Positions 36,184 to 45,088 of a stretch of DNA of 64,000 bases are shown piece by piece. The position numbers were made by a program, and so were the translations under genes. The first letter of the stretch is position 1, and every line of letters begins with the position of its first letter. The stretch is from contig JBKBNY010000003.1 in the NCBI GenBank assembly GCA_046295175.1, positions 248,001 to 312,000 on the forward strand. The letters run 5' to 3'. The stretch comes from JALOLV01 sp046295175. GTDB taxonomy: Bacteria; Bacteroidota; Bacteroidia; Cytophagales; Spirosomataceae. Below the pieces are notes generated by a model, which worked only from the letters and a program-made list of their open reading frames with translations, had not been told where the DNA came from and searched no databases.

Positions 36184-36744
36184 TCAATTGGATGTTAATA
36201 GACCTTTTAGGCGTTTGATGCCTTCGTGCAAAACTTTGTAGATAGTATCTACTTGTAGGCCTGTTTTATCGGAGATTTCTTTGTATGATAACTCCTCGAA
36301 ATACTTCAAGACGATGATTTCTTTTTGTCGAGGGGTTAATTCTTCAAGAGCTTTAGAGAGTTGCGTTTTGCGGATTTCGCTGTCTTCTTGTTTTATCAAA
36401 ATATCTTCGTAGGATTCGGTCGGAAGCGGAAAGTTTTCGATACTTTCATCAGTTTCCGAATCCGAATTTTTTGCTTTTCGAGCAATACGTTTTTTGAGCG
36501 ATGCCTTTAAGTAAGCCTCAAACGAAATAATTTCGCCCAATGTGTGCCGATATTGCCACAAATCTTGAAAAACCTCTTGGATACTCTCTTCGGTGAGGTG
36601 GTTATCCAAACACCATCGGATTCCGGTACGATATAGCTTGTTGTAATAATTTGAAAACAGATAACTCAATGCTTTTTCGTCATCCTGACGCAAAGCTTGC
36701 AGCAGGAGGCTATCCATGTATTGCGTGTTATCTGCTTGATTCAT
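36184..36744 (-). CDS. FecI-type ECF RNA polymerase sigma factor
   Basis: This protein of about 186 residues is an ECF sigma factor. Region 2 is seen in LLLQALRQDDEKALSYLFSN and TEESIQEVFQDLWQYRHTLG, region 4 in LEELTPRQKEIIVLKYFEEL and SYKEISDKTGLQVDTIYKVL. The ATG at 36744 (MNQADNTQYMDSL) is preferred because a longer frame would run back over the end of the GH106-like gene. It lies 41 bases downstream of that gene and upstream of FecR and the TonB transducer. It is expected to switch on the transducer genes, and perhaps the glycosidase, when the ligand is bound. Confidence 0.92.
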   Translation of the reverse strand: MNQADNTQYMDSLLLQALRQDDEKALSYLFSNYYNKLYRTGIRWCLDNHLTEESIQEVFQDLWQYRHTLGEIISFEAYLKASLKKRIARKAKNSDSETDESIENFPLPTESYEDILIKQEDSEIRKTQLSKALEELTPRQKEIIVLKYFEELSYKEISDKTGLQVDTIYKVLHEGIKRLKGLLTSN

Positions 36745-36785
36745 AGGTCTATTATTCGTCAAGCAAATAAAGTAAAAGGAATCGA

Positions 36786-39323
36786 CTATTCCAAAACCAG
36801 CTTTACTGGCCCCAATAATCCCGATTCTACAGGTTTCCAACGACTTGCATCAAATGGTTTGTAGTTAATATCAACCATATTGATGTCATAAAACTTTTTC
36901 CAATTGGGCATTTTGGCATCGACATAACGCATTCTATTGGCCGATAAATTGGTTACTTCAATCTCTAAAATATTCTCTTTTTTTAGGATATTTCTCGGAA
37001 TCTCAACCTTAAACGGCAAGCTCCAAGTTGTTCCGATTTCGATACCATTAAGCCAAACTTTTGCCGATTCTCTTACATCACCCAAATACAAAACTGCTGA
37101 TTTACCTACTTGATTATCAGCCACTTGGAATGAAGTTTTGTACTTGCCAATACCGCTAAAATACTGGGCGGTGGTATCAGGATTGGTTGTCCATGAAGTG
37201 AGTTTATTTATTGAAAATGATTTCGGGATAAATGGCTCGCCCTGCACAAAATCTACTTGCCAATTTCCATTTATTTCGATTTCGCCACCCGTATATTTTT
37301 TAGGACTCGCCAATTTTACATTTCGGGCATTGGCGATTGCTCGATTGGTTTCAATAAAAATACTCTCCCCCGATTCTAAATGTAAATCAATCTCAATTTT
37401 TCCTGCTTTTTTCTCAAAATTTAACGGATATTCTTTACCATTCATCGGGTTGTACATTCGCATCACCGAGGCATCGGCCGATAAAGTAATCTTCCCGTTT
37501 TTGAATTTTGTATCTTGATTCGCGATAAAATAGAGTTGTCCTTTCTCGGTCTTTTTACGTAGAAAAGTTAAACCCACCGAAGCCATCATTTCGTTTCTAA
37601 CTCCTTTATTTTTAAGTATTTGTGGAATATCGCTACTCACATTTTTTGCAAATAATTTTATCAATTTTTCAAACTCAGCTTGGCGTTTTTCGTAATTATT
37701 GAATCCATTTACAAATCGAGGCAGTTTTTTTGTGAATACGATTTTTACACCTGCCTTTTGCATCGAAACTAACTTTTGGAGAGTTGGTAGAGGCAAATAG
37801 TCAATTTCGGGAATGACGATTGCTTGATATTTGGTATTAGCTTGGGTTTTGATATTTCCGTTTTCGGGATTTGAAGCTAAAATTTGCTTATCCGATACAA
37901 AATCAAAGGCAAATCCATTAGAAGTTAAATTGCTCAATAATCCTCTAAATTCATCAGTAAAAATACCATTTTTAGCAATATTATGAACATCGACTGGATG
38001 AGTTTTAGTACTTCGACCAGCGGTATGCCACAAATCAAAAATCGGGAAGTAAACCAAAACATCGTTATCTGGTTTGGTATTTTGCAGTAAATTCTGACTG
38101 TTTTCGATGTATTTATTGAGCAATGGTAATTCTTTGTAAAAATGACTGTTTTGGTTGAAATTCGTCGAGGCATAAAACAACCAACCCGGAAAACCCTCTG
38201 ATGGCGGAGAATATGGTACTCCGTGATAAAAAATGTGGTTGATACCGCCGATAAACGACTCGTCGATGATGGGTTTTACCTGCGAAAGCGAAACTTTGAA
38301 ATGATTTGCCAACCAAGTGGCGGTTTCGGATGTAACGAGCCTTTTACCCGAAACGTGTGCCGCCGACGAAGCCAACTTCAAAACCAAAGCATCGGGCTTG
38401 CCAAAGCGAGATTCTTCGTAGTCGGGGTCTTGGCGATAGAGTGGAATATTGTAAGGTTTGCTACCAAAAAACTCACTTTCGGGCATATCAGAGAGGGCAT
38501 ACAAATCAAGAATATTGGCTGGCGAACCGTGAGATTCGTTACGTGCCTGTTTGCCAAATTGATGGGCGAATCCGACGTAAGTTTTGGTGAATTCGTTGAA
38601 AAGTAAATCAGAAATTGTCTCGTGATAATCAGACCAAATGCGTTTTTCTCTTTCTGATTCGGTAGTTTTTTTGTCTAAAACATCCAAATGTAGGCTCAAA
38701 TCGTAACCTCTAAGTTGTTTGAATTTATCCAAAAAATTAGTCGTCCAATTTGCTCCGTAAACTTCGTAAGAATCATTGTAAAAAGCCCTGATTCCGTAGT
38801 TTTTTTGCTTAAATGCCTCTTGGAATGGCTTGAAATAATTATCTAAAGCCGATTTATTGAAGTGGTCAACTACCCAACCTTCGCCACCCGGAGCGGCTCG
38901 TTTTACTTTTTGTTTGGTGGGTTCTATGCCAATTTCATATTTGCCATCTTTCTGGGTCAATTTCAGGACTTTTGCGGCATCGGTTTCGGTAACGTGGCTT
39001 CCGCCAAAGGGCCAGCCCGTGCCAACGGTCATGTCTATACTTAAACCCAACTTATTGGCCTCTTGCACCGTGAAATCGAGCATTTCGAGCCATTGTGGAG
39101 TTAGGTAAGGTATAAAGTTTTTTTCTTCGCCCTTCACCCCATAAATCGGGATGATGTGCATTCCGCCAAACCCCGCTTTGGCATAAGATTGAAGATTTTG
39201 TGCGATACCCTCTTTGCTCACAGCACTGCCCATCCACCACCAATAAGCCCACGGTTTAGCTGTGTTTTGGGCAAAACTTGTGTACGAATTCAGCAAAAAG
39301 AAGAATAAAATCGTTTTTTTCAT
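36786..39323 (-). CDS. Secreted glycoside hydrolase, GH106-like (alpha-L-rhamnosidase type)
   Basis: This protein of about 845 residues has a signal peptide starting at the ATG at 39323 (MKKTILFFFLLNSYTSFAQ). The N-terminal barrel shows KPWAYWWWMGSAVSKEGIAQ, LQSYAKAGFGGMHIIPIYGV and LSIDMTVGTGWPFGGSHV, the hallmarks of the family that contains GH106 rhamnosidases. A GH2-type sugar-binding beta-sandwich is at the C-terminus (LGDVRESAKVWLNGIEIGTT). It lies between a sugar isomerase and the ECF sigma gene on the same strand, so it belongs to a sigma-controlled carbohydrate locus. Rhamnosidic specificity is a family inference. Confidence 0.85.
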   Translation of the reverse strand: MKKTILFFFLLNSYTSFAQNTAKPWAYWWWMGSAVSKEGIAQNLQSYAKAGFGGMHIIPIYGVKGEEKNFIPYLTPQWLEMLDFTVQEANKLGLSIDMTVGTGWPFGGSHVTETDAAKVLKLTQKDGKYEIGIEPTKQKVKRAAPGGEGWVVDHFNKSALDNYFKPFQEAFKQKNYGIRAFYNDSYEVYGANWTTNFLDKFKQLRGYDLSLHLDVLDKKTTESEREKRIWSDYHETISDLLFNEFTKTYVGFAHQFGKQARNESHGSPANILDLYALSDMPESEFFGSKPYNIPLYRQDPDYEESRFGKPDALVLKLASSAAHVSGKRLVTSETATWLANHFKVSLSQVKPIIDESFIGGINHIFYHGVPYSPPSEGFPGWLFYASTNFNQNSHFYKELPLLNKYIENSQNLLQNTKPDNDVLVYFPIFDLWHTAGRSTKTHPVDVHNIAKNGIFTDEFRGLLSNLTSNGFAFDFVSDKQILASNPENGNIKTQANTKYQAIVIPEIDYLPLPTLQKLVSMQKAGVKIVFTKKLPRFVNGFNNYEKRQAEFEKLIKLFAKNVSSDIPQILKNKGVRNEMMASVGLTFLRKKTEKGQLYFIANQDTKFKNGKITLSADASVMRMYNPMNGKEYPLNFEKKAGKIEIDLHLESGESIFIETNRAIANARNVKLASPKKYTGGEIEINGNWQVDFVQGEPFIPKSFSINKLTSWTTNPDTTAQYFSGIGKYKTSFQVADNQVGKSAVLYLGDVRESAKVWLNGIEIGTTWSLPFKVEIPRNILKKENILEIEVTNLSANRMRYVDAKMPNWKKFYDINMVDINYKPFDASRWKPVESGLLGPVKLVLE

Positions 39324-39413
39324 TGTTTGAAAGGTCGAATAAAATAAAAGGTACAAAGAACGTAAAAACCTCTTTGTACCTGTCATTATGTGTCATGCAA
39401 GATGCCTCGAATC

Positions 39414-40406
39414 TTACGCCAAAATCAACTTTTTCATGTAATTGGCATCAGCTTCGGCAGATTTCATTGGTGTCGAACCATCAAAACGTTCTTGCTCAAC
39501 AATAAAATATTCTACACCATTTGCTTTGGCTGTACTCAAAACTTGGGCAAAGTCTATTTTTCCAGTACCTAAATCGCACGAAGCACCCACTGGCCAGAAA
39601 TCATCGGTTGGTTTTTCTTTGGCCAAAACTTCTTTGAGTTTATCGTCTTTGAAATGGTCTTTGATGTGTACCAATTTGAAGCGATTACTGTATTTTTTGA
39701 GCCATTCTTCTGGATTTTCACCAGCTTTTACAACCCAGTACAAGTCTAATTCAAAATCTACCAATTTAGGGTCGGTGCCATCGAGCATCATTTGCTCAGG
39801 TGAAGTACCATCGGCAAATTTTTTGAACTCAAAATGGTGATTATGGTATCCAAATCTGATTCCAGCCTTGTTGCAAATTTCGCCTTGACGGTTAAATCCT
39901 TCGATGGCCTTTTTCCAGTCATCCTGCGTTTTTAATTCTCCCAAAAACGGATTTATCAAATATTTCATACCGATTGAAGCTGCATCATCAACCAATTTAG
40001 AGAATTCTCCTTCTAATTTTTTATCCATCGAATACGCTGGATTGCAGTGTGCCGAGTACATTTTGAGGTTAATCGAATCGAGATAAGCCTTAAAATCGGC
40101 AGGTTTCATTCCCCAAAAAATCGTTGATTTCTCTGGTGCAAAGCTCTCAACGTGGCTATAGCCATAATCGGCGAGGCTTTTCAGAACACCTTTGGTATCT
40201 TTTGCCAAGTCTTCTTTTACTGTCCAGAGCTGAATCCCGAATTCTTTGATGGATGGTTCGGCGGCCAATTTAGCGGTTGCCGTCGAGTCAGATTTCTTTT
40301 CTTCTGATTTTGATGAAGGTGTACACGAGGCTAATTCGTTGATAACTAACGGAGTAGCTGCAAATAAACCTGCTTTACGTAAAAAATGTCTTCTGTCCAA
40401 ATTCAT
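39414..40406 (-). CDS. Exported sugar phosphate isomerase/epimerase-like TIM-barrel protein
   Basis: This 330-residue protein has a Tat-like start, RRHFLRKAGLFAATPLV, followed by a cysteine (LASC) that could be lipidated. The AP-endonuclease-2/xylose-isomerase-like barrel shows FGIQLWTVKEDLAKDTKGVL, YGYSHVESF, FGYHNHHFEF, LDLYWVVKAG and VHIKDHF, which supply the usual His/Glu/Asp metal ligands. Such exported members are common in Bacteroidota and often sit in sugar-use clusters; few have known substrates. It precedes the GH106-like gene by about 90 bases on the same strand, so the two may be cotranscribed. Confidence 0.87.
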   Translation of the reverse strand: MNLDRRHFLRKAGLFAATPLVINELASCTPSSKSEEKKSDSTATAKLAAEPSIKEFGIQLWTVKEDLAKDTKGVLKSLADYGYSHVESFAPEKSTIFWGMKPADFKAYLDSINLKMYSAHCNPAYSMDKKLEGEFSKLVDDAASIGMKYLINPFLGELKTQDDWKKAIEGFNRQGEICNKAGIRFGYHNHHFEFKKFADGTSPEQMMLDGTDPKLVDFELDLYWVVKAGENPEEWLKKYSNRFKLVHIKDHFKDDKLKEVLAKEKPTDDFWPVGASCDLGTGKIDFAQVLSTAKANGVEYFIVEQERFDGSTPMKSAEADANYMKKLILA

Positions 40407-40606
40407 GGTGTTATGATTTTTTTAGGTAAGGGGGTAAACGATATTTTGAGATGAAAGGGAAGCGAATATAAGGAATTATCCTATTGGATGTTATAATAGA
40501 GATTAGTTTTTTGGAATTAAATTATTTTTTAACATACCATTCACAGTGTGGTTAATGAGATTATTTAATACTTCAATAGTACTTTTTACTTATTTGGTAT
40601 TCTGAA

Positions 40607-40639
40607 TTTGGTTTATATGAAATTATTGTCATATATTTG
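40607..40639 (+). promoter_or_regulatory. Probable promoter of the ArsR-TauE-rhodanese genes
   Basis: TTTG at 40607-40610 and TATATTTG at 40632-40639 are 21 bp apart, close to the Bacteroidota consensus. The ArsR start is 54 bases downstream. An 18-base sequence at 40579-40596 just upstream recurs at 54400-54417. Confidence 0.6.
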
Positions 40640-40692
40640 AATTGTAATTAATAACAACAAATGCTGTGACTAATTTAATAACAAATCGTAGA

Positions 40693-40992
40693 ATGACCGA
40701 TATTGCTTACAGGCAACGTTTAGAAAAAGCAGCTTTTATTTTGAAGGCAGTTTCGCACCCTGTAAGGTTGGCCATCATTGATTTGTTAGACCAAGAAAGT
40801 CAATTGAATGTCAATGAAATTTGTGAGGTTTTGGGTTGTGAACAGTCGTTTATATCGCACCATCTTATAAATATGAAGCTGAGAGGTATTTTACAGTCAA
40901 CACGCGACGGGCTAAATATGTATTATTCGCTCAAAGAAAAAGATGTTACCAAAATTATCGCTTGTATTGATAATTGTGAATGTGTCATGTAA
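40693..40992 (+). CDS. ArsR/SmtB-family regulator, probable persulfide sensor
   Basis: This 99-residue winged-helix repressor starts at the ATG at 40693 (MTDIAYRQRLEKA); a GTG 27 bases upstream is possible. The DNA-reading segment is LNVNEICEVLGCEQSFISHH. Cysteines at 44 and 49 and a C-terminal trio at 91, 95 and 97 (ACIDNCECVM) could form a thiol switch. BigR and SqrR, which sense persulfides, use one cysteine in the N-terminal half and one near the end. The next genes (TauE exporter, CstB-like enzyme) are typical targets. A metal-sensing role is an alternative that the cysteines do not exclude. Confidence 0.85.
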   Translation: MTDIAYRQRLEKAAFILKAVSHPVRLAIIDLLDQESQLNVNEICEVLGCEQSFISHHLINMKLRGILQSTRDGLNMYYSLKEKDVTKIIACIDNCECVM

Positions 40993-41110
40993 CACTTTTT
41001 TTGCTTACTCAATATGAATAAATATTCATACATTAATTCTAATACATAGATTTAGTAGAGTATAGAAATAGTACAATTTACAGAGTGGAATTTAATAAAT
41101 GAATTAATCA

Positions 41111-41917
41111 ATGGAAGTATTTGGATATATAGGAGCTTTGGCGATGGGTTTGTCATTGGGCTTAATCGGCGGTGGAGGCTCAATTCTTACTGTTCCGATT
41201 TTGGTTTATTTATTCTCTGTCGATGCAGTTTTGGCTACAGCTTATTCACTTTTTATTGTTGGACTGACGAGTTTGGTTGGGTCAGTTAGCCATATCTCAC
41301 AAGGTAATGTTCATTGGCGTACCGCAATCGTTTTCGGGATTCCATCAATCATAAGTGTCTATCTAACAAGGCTTTATATTGTTCCGCTTATTCCCCAAAG
41401 TATCATGCAAATTGGCGATTTTGAATTTACAAAACCTCTCATGATACTCATCGTTTTTGCGGTTTTGATGATTTTTGCATCGTATTCGATGATTAGGGAG
41501 TGTAAAACTTGCAGTGAGTCTAAGGAATCCGAAATCAAGTATAACTATCCATTGATTTTGCTCGAAGGCCTTGTAGTGGGTATGATTACCGGATTTGTGG
41601 GTGCAGGTGGTGGATTTTTGATAATTCCGGCTTTGGTGCTTTTGGCTAAATTACCAATGAAAAAAGCGGTAGGTACCTCACTCGTTATTATTGCAATGAA
41701 ATCTTTGATTGGATTTATGGGAGATATGAGAGGAGAAGGCACAATTAACTGGAACTTTCTGATGATATTTTCGGCGGTTGCGGTAGTGGGTATTTTGCTT
41801 GGTAGCTTATTGTCAAAGAGAGTCAGCAACGATAAACTTAAACCTGCATTCGGCTACTTTGTATTGGTAATGGGGATTTACATTATCTCAAAAGAATTGT
41901 TTTTTCATCACGCATAA
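41111..41917 (+). CDS. TauE/SafE-family membrane transporter
   Basis: This 268-residue inner-membrane protein has seven or eight hydrophobic segments in two halves. Each half begins with a glycine-rich turn: SLGLIGGGGSILTVPILVYL and MITGFVGAGGGFLIIPALVL. This is the TauE/SafE signature of exporters for sulfite, sulfoacetate or thiosulfate-like anions. A cytoplasmic loop holds CKTCSESKESE, a two-cysteine site. It follows the ArsR regulator by 118 bases and precedes the CstB-like enzyme, as in cst-type operons of other phyla, so sulfite or thiosulfate export is plausible. Confidence 0.87.
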   Translation: MEVFGYIGALAMGLSLGLIGGGGSILTVPILVYLFSVDAVLATAYSLFIVGLTSLVGSVSHISQGNVHWRTAIVFGIPSIISVYLTRLYIVPLIPQSIMQIGDFEFTKPLMILIVFAVLMIFASYSMIRECKTCSESKESEIKYNYPLILLEGLVVGMITGFVGAGGGFLIIPALVLLAKLPMKKAVGTSLVIIAMKSLIGFMGDMRGEGTINWNFLMIFSAVAVVGILLGSLLSKRVSNDKLKPAFGYFVLVMGIYIISKELFFHHA

Positions 41918-42287
41918 ATCACTGAAACGATAAAAAAAATAAAGAAGGATTTATTGCAATATTTATAAAATTAATCTGATACCCCAAATTGGGAACTGTT
42001 TTGGGTGTCGAAAACATTATTAAAAATGTCATACCTTTTGAGTGCAGTTTAGAAAATTTGGAATTAGAATAACCATTAAAATACGGAGCTATAAAGATAT
42101 TTTATCATTGGAAAATATTAGAACGCTGATAAATAAGATAATCGCAGATTTTTAAAAAAAATCCACATAAACAGCGTTGGTACATCCGTTTTTTCAGCAA
42201 GGTCCGCCGTTGCGGTGTCATAAGTTTGCGACAATATCTTCATAATTCCGATAAAATATAAAACCCCAGTAGTTAAATTATTATAAA
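41918..42287. other. 370-base gap without a gene; possible repeat relic
   Basis: I see no coding frame in this stretch. At about 42120-42155 the sequence AACGCTGATAAATAAG..AATCGCAGATTT resembles a worn copy of the CGCAGATT-type repeat seen at 53518-53616. GC is higher around 42200-42230 (GGTCCGCCGTTGCGG) than in the flanks. A weak internal promoter or a small RNA cannot be excluded. Confidence 0.35.
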
Positions 42288-43706
42288 ATGATAGTAGAAC
42301 AAATTTATACAGGATGTTTAGCTCAAGGAGCTTATTATATAGAGTCGAAGGGAGAATCTGTAATCATCGACCCCCTTCGTGAAGTACAACCATATATTGA
42401 GAAAGCTGAAAAAAACGGTGCAAAAATCAAGTATATTCTCGAAACTCACTTCCATGCTGATTTCGTTTCGGGACACCTCGAACTCTCTAAAAAAACCAAT
42501 GCCCCAATTGTCTATGGACCAATGGCTTCTCCTAGTTTTGATGCGATTGTAGCCGAAGACGGACAGATTTTGGAAGTTGGCGACGTGAAAATAAAGGTTT
42601 TACACACGCCAGGCCATACAATGGAATCGACTTGTTATTTGTTGATTGACGAAAACGGTAAAGAAAACTGCATTTTCACGGGCGATACGTTATTTATTGG
42701 CGATGTTGGTCGCCCAGATTTAGCCCAAAAATCAACGCTTACAATCCAAGATTTAGCAGGTTATTTGTTTGATTCACTTCGCAACAAAATCATGCCATTA
42801 TCCGATGATTTGTTGGTTTATCCTGCCCACGGTGCGGGCAGTGCTTGTGGCAAAAACATGAGCAAAGAGACCTACGATACTTTGGGCAATCAGAAGAAAT
42901 TTAATTATGCTTTGCGTGCCAATATGACCCGCGAAGAGTTTATACATGAAGTAACCGAAGGTTTAGAATTGGTGCCTCCGCCTTATTATTTCCCTAAAAA
43001 TGTGATGATTAATAAGACAGGAGCCAAAGATTTAGATTCTGTTAAAAGACAAGTTCAGGCACTTTCGGCGGCAGCTTTTGAAGCAGCAGCCAACGAAACC
43101 GGAGCAGTGGTGATAGATACTCGCCCTGCTCAGACATTCAAAAATGGATTTATTCCAAACTCCATCAATATCGGCATTAAAGGCGATTTTGCTCCGTGGG
43201 TAGGTACATTGATAACCGATATTGAGCAGCCAATCTTAATCGTTGCCGATGCCGAAAACCTCGAAGAGGTAATCACTCGACTTTCTCGTGTGGGTTACGA
43301 CAACGTGATTGGGTATTTGGAAGGTGGATTTAGCACTTGGAGCAATTCGGGTAAAGAAATTGACACCATTGAGTCTATCAGTGCCGAAGAATTTGCTCAA
43401 AGATTTGCCGAATCAGAAGGTAAGATAATCGTGAAAGATGTTCGTAAACCTACCGAATACATGGCCGAACATGTGGACGAAGCAATGAATATTCCGTTGG
43501 CAAATCTTAGCAATAACATGGTAGAATTTTCGAAAGATGAAACCAATTACATTCATTGTGCTGGTGGGTATCGTTCGATGATTGCGTGTTCTATCCTCAA
43601 ATCTCGTGGATTCGATAATATTGTGGATATAGCAGGAGGTTTTGCGGCAGTCGCCAAAACAAACGCACCAAAAACTGATTTTGTGTGCCAATCAAAAATG
43701 AAATAA
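42288..43706 (+). CDS. CstB-like MBL-fold persulfide dioxygenase/rhodanese fusion (copy 1)
   Basis: This 472-residue enzyme has three parts. The metallo-beta-lactamase domain (1-240) has H54-F-H56-A-D58, HTPGHT and TGDTLF as iron ligands. A middle rhodanese-like domain (about 265-365) has no catalytic cysteine. The C-terminal rhodanese domain (about 370-472) has the active-site loop HCAGGYRS with C424. This matches CstB-type persulfide dioxygenase-sulfurtransferases, which convert low-molecular-weight persulfides to thiosulfate or sulfite. It lies in an ArsR-TauE module and has a paralog at 54603-56018. The third His of HxHxDH is Phe (HFHADF), as I recall from many of these fusions. Confidence 0.88.
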   Translation: MIVEQIYTGCLAQGAYYIESKGESVIIDPLREVQPYIEKAEKNGAKIKYILETHFHADFVSGHLELSKKTNAPIVYGPMASPSFDAIVAEDGQILEVGDVKIKVLHTPGHTMESTCYLLIDENGKENCIFTGDTLFIGDVGRPDLAQKSTLTIQDLAGYLFDSLRNKIMPLSDDLLVYPAHGAGSACGKNMSKETYDTLGNQKKFNYALRANMTREEFIHEVTEGLELVPPPYYFPKNVMINKTGAKDLDSVKRQVQALSAAAFEAAANETGAVVIDTRPAQTFKNGFIPNSINIGIKGDFAPWVGTLITDIEQPILIVADAENLEEVITRLSRVGYDNVIGYLEGGFSTWSNSGKEIDTIESISAEEFAQRFAESEGKIIVKDVRKPTEYMAEHVDEAMNIPLANLSNNMVEFSKDETNYIHCAGGYRSMIACSILKSRGFDNIVDIAGGFAAVAKTNAPKTDFVCQSKMK

Positions 43707-43740
43707 TTAAAGAAATAATAGGGTTTGATAAGTTGAATTA

Positions 43741-43773
43741 GGAGGTTCGGTTTTGAGCCTCCCGATTTTTTTT
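43741..43773 (+). terminator. Hairpin with T tract after the CstB-like gene
   Basis: GGAGGTTC (43741-43748) pairs with GAGCCTCC (43755-43762) with one G-T pair, followed by nine T. The next small gene begins 18 bases later, so transcription of that gene may be only partial readthrough or have its own start. Confidence 0.75.
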
Positions 43774-43790
43774 AAATCAATGATTGTATC

Positions 43791-44021
43791 ATGAGTCAAT
43801 TTTTTAAAAAAATACTTTATCCGCTAATCGCTTCACTGACTTTAGGATTAGCCCCTTTCGCACCCGAACCTCACGTGGTTGGAAAAATCCGCTGGGTCAT
43901 GGGCGGAGCAGTAGGAATGCAATTGATGGATTGGTGGGATTTAATCATGCACGGAGCTCCGTGGGTTTGGTTGGTTTATACAATTGTTAGCTATTTTATC
44001 TCAACTAAAAAAGCTGTTTAG
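43791..44021 (+). CDS. Small membrane protein of the sulfur module
   Basis: This 76-residue protein has two hydrophobic segments (LYPLIASLTLGLAPFA and WVWLVYTIVSYFI) and an amphipathic middle with DWWDLIMHG. I recall very similar short proteins beside MBL-rhodanese genes in other Bacteroidota, but the function is unknown. It follows the CstB-like gene on the same strand after a terminator. It may help a transporter or sense sulfide at the membrane; that is a guess. Confidence 0.75.
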   Translation: MSQFFKKILYPLIASLTLGLAPFAPEPHVVGKIRWVMGGAVGMQLMDWWDLIMHGAPWVWLVYTIVSYFISTKKAV

Positions 44022-44121
44022 CCTAAGTTTTCATCTATCAGAAACCCTATCGATTTAGATTGGTGCGACTGTGATAAAATTGAGAATTTATGCTAAATTT
44101 CGGTCTTGAAAATATGCCCTA

Positions 44122-45009
44122 ATGAGTAAACCGATTCCGACATACACCATCGAGCAGCTCAACCGATGTGACGAAAATATCACTATGAATGTTGATATTC
44201 GCCGTCTCGAAATTCATGCAAAAAATATTGATGGTGTGCATTTTCCGCATCGGCACGATTTCTACAATCTCATTTTTGTTACGCAGGGTAGCGGCACGCA
44301 CGATATTGATTTCAGGAGGTTTGATGTGGTGCCAAACCAGTTATTTTTCATGAACGATGGGCAGATTCATGAATGGGATTTGTCGGATGATATTAAAGGA
44401 TACACGTTATTTTTTAAGAAAGAGTTTTATAATGTGGCCGAACCCATCTTTTCGATTCCAAATTTGCCATTTTTTAATAACAGTGCCAACGAAGCCCAAA
44501 TGGTAATCTTTGAGCCTGATGAAGCCAAAGTTATCGAAAATTTTTTTGAGGATATTTTGAATGAATTCCAAAAAAAGAATACCCACAACGAAGCCATCAT
44601 TAAGACTCTTCTAAAAATCATTTTGATTCGCTCATTGCGAGCCTACCAACCCAATTTTTCGGCATCAGGTTCTAATCTGAATATTTCTAAAATACGTGTT
44701 TTTGAAGAATTAATCGAGAAAAATTATCGTAAACAGAAGGCAGTAAAAGACTATGCCGATTTGATGTATATGACGGCCAACTACCTCAATGCGGTTTGTA
44801 CCAAAACCGTCGGAAAAACGGCTGGCGAGATGATTAGAGACCGCATTCTGCTCGAAGCCAAACGGCTTTTGATTCACTCCTCGATGTCGGTTTGCCAGAT
44901 GGGATATTACTTAGGATACGACGATTGCTCGTATTTTATCCGAATGTTTAAAAAAGATACGGGTGTAACACCCGAAAAATTTAGAGCTAAAAATAAGGAT
45001 AGTAGATAG
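44122..45009 (+). CDS. AraC-family transcription regulator
   Basis: This 295-residue cytoplasmic regulator has an N-terminal cupin sugar-binding domain (about 25-120: GVHFPHRHDFYNLIFVTQGS, PNQLFFMNDGQIHEW). A C-terminal double helix-turn-helix (about 195-295) shows YADLMYMTANYLNAVCTKTV, AKRLLIHSSMSVCQMGYYLG and SYFIRMFKKDTGVTPEKFR. It lies convergent to the SDR and FucP genes, so it is the likely activator of this probable L-fucose module. The effector is not shown by the sequence. Confidence 0.9.
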   Translation: MSKPIPTYTIEQLNRCDENITMNVDIRRLEIHAKNIDGVHFPHRHDFYNLIFVTQGSGTHDIDFRRFDVVPNQLFFMNDGQIHEWDLSDDIKGYTLFFKKEFYNVAEPIFSIPNLPFFNNSANEAQMVIFEPDEAKVIENFFEDILNEFQKKNTHNEAIIKTLLKIILIRSLRAYQPNFSASGSNLNISKIRVFEELIEKNYRKQKAVKDYADLMYMTANYLNAVCTKTVGKTAGEMIRDRILLEAKRLLIHSSMSVCQMGYYLGYDDCSYFIRMFKKDTGVTPEKFRAKNKDSR

Positions 45010-45011
45010 AG

Positions 45012-45067
45012 TTAATTGTTAATCGTTATCAGTTGATTTTAGCACTTTTATAACGATTAACAATTAA
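45012..45067. terminator. 18-bp perfect inverted repeat between AraC and SDR genes
   Basis: TTAATTGTTAATCGTTAT (45012-45029) pairs with 45050-45067. It lies between convergent stops and probably ends both transcripts, although it is AT-rich and lacks a long T tract. Confidence 0.65.
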
Positions 45068-45088
45068 TATTTTTCAGACATCCACAAA

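Noticed and set aside
36745..36840. Longer N-terminus for the ECF sigma factor
   Set aside because: It would extend back over the end of the GH106-like gene and does not resemble region 1/2 of ECF factors; the ATG at 36744 gives the normal length.
42200..42235. GC-rich patch that might be a small RNA or riboswitch
   Set aside because: I could not find a stable fold with a known class pattern; left as an unexplained part of the 41918-42287 gap.
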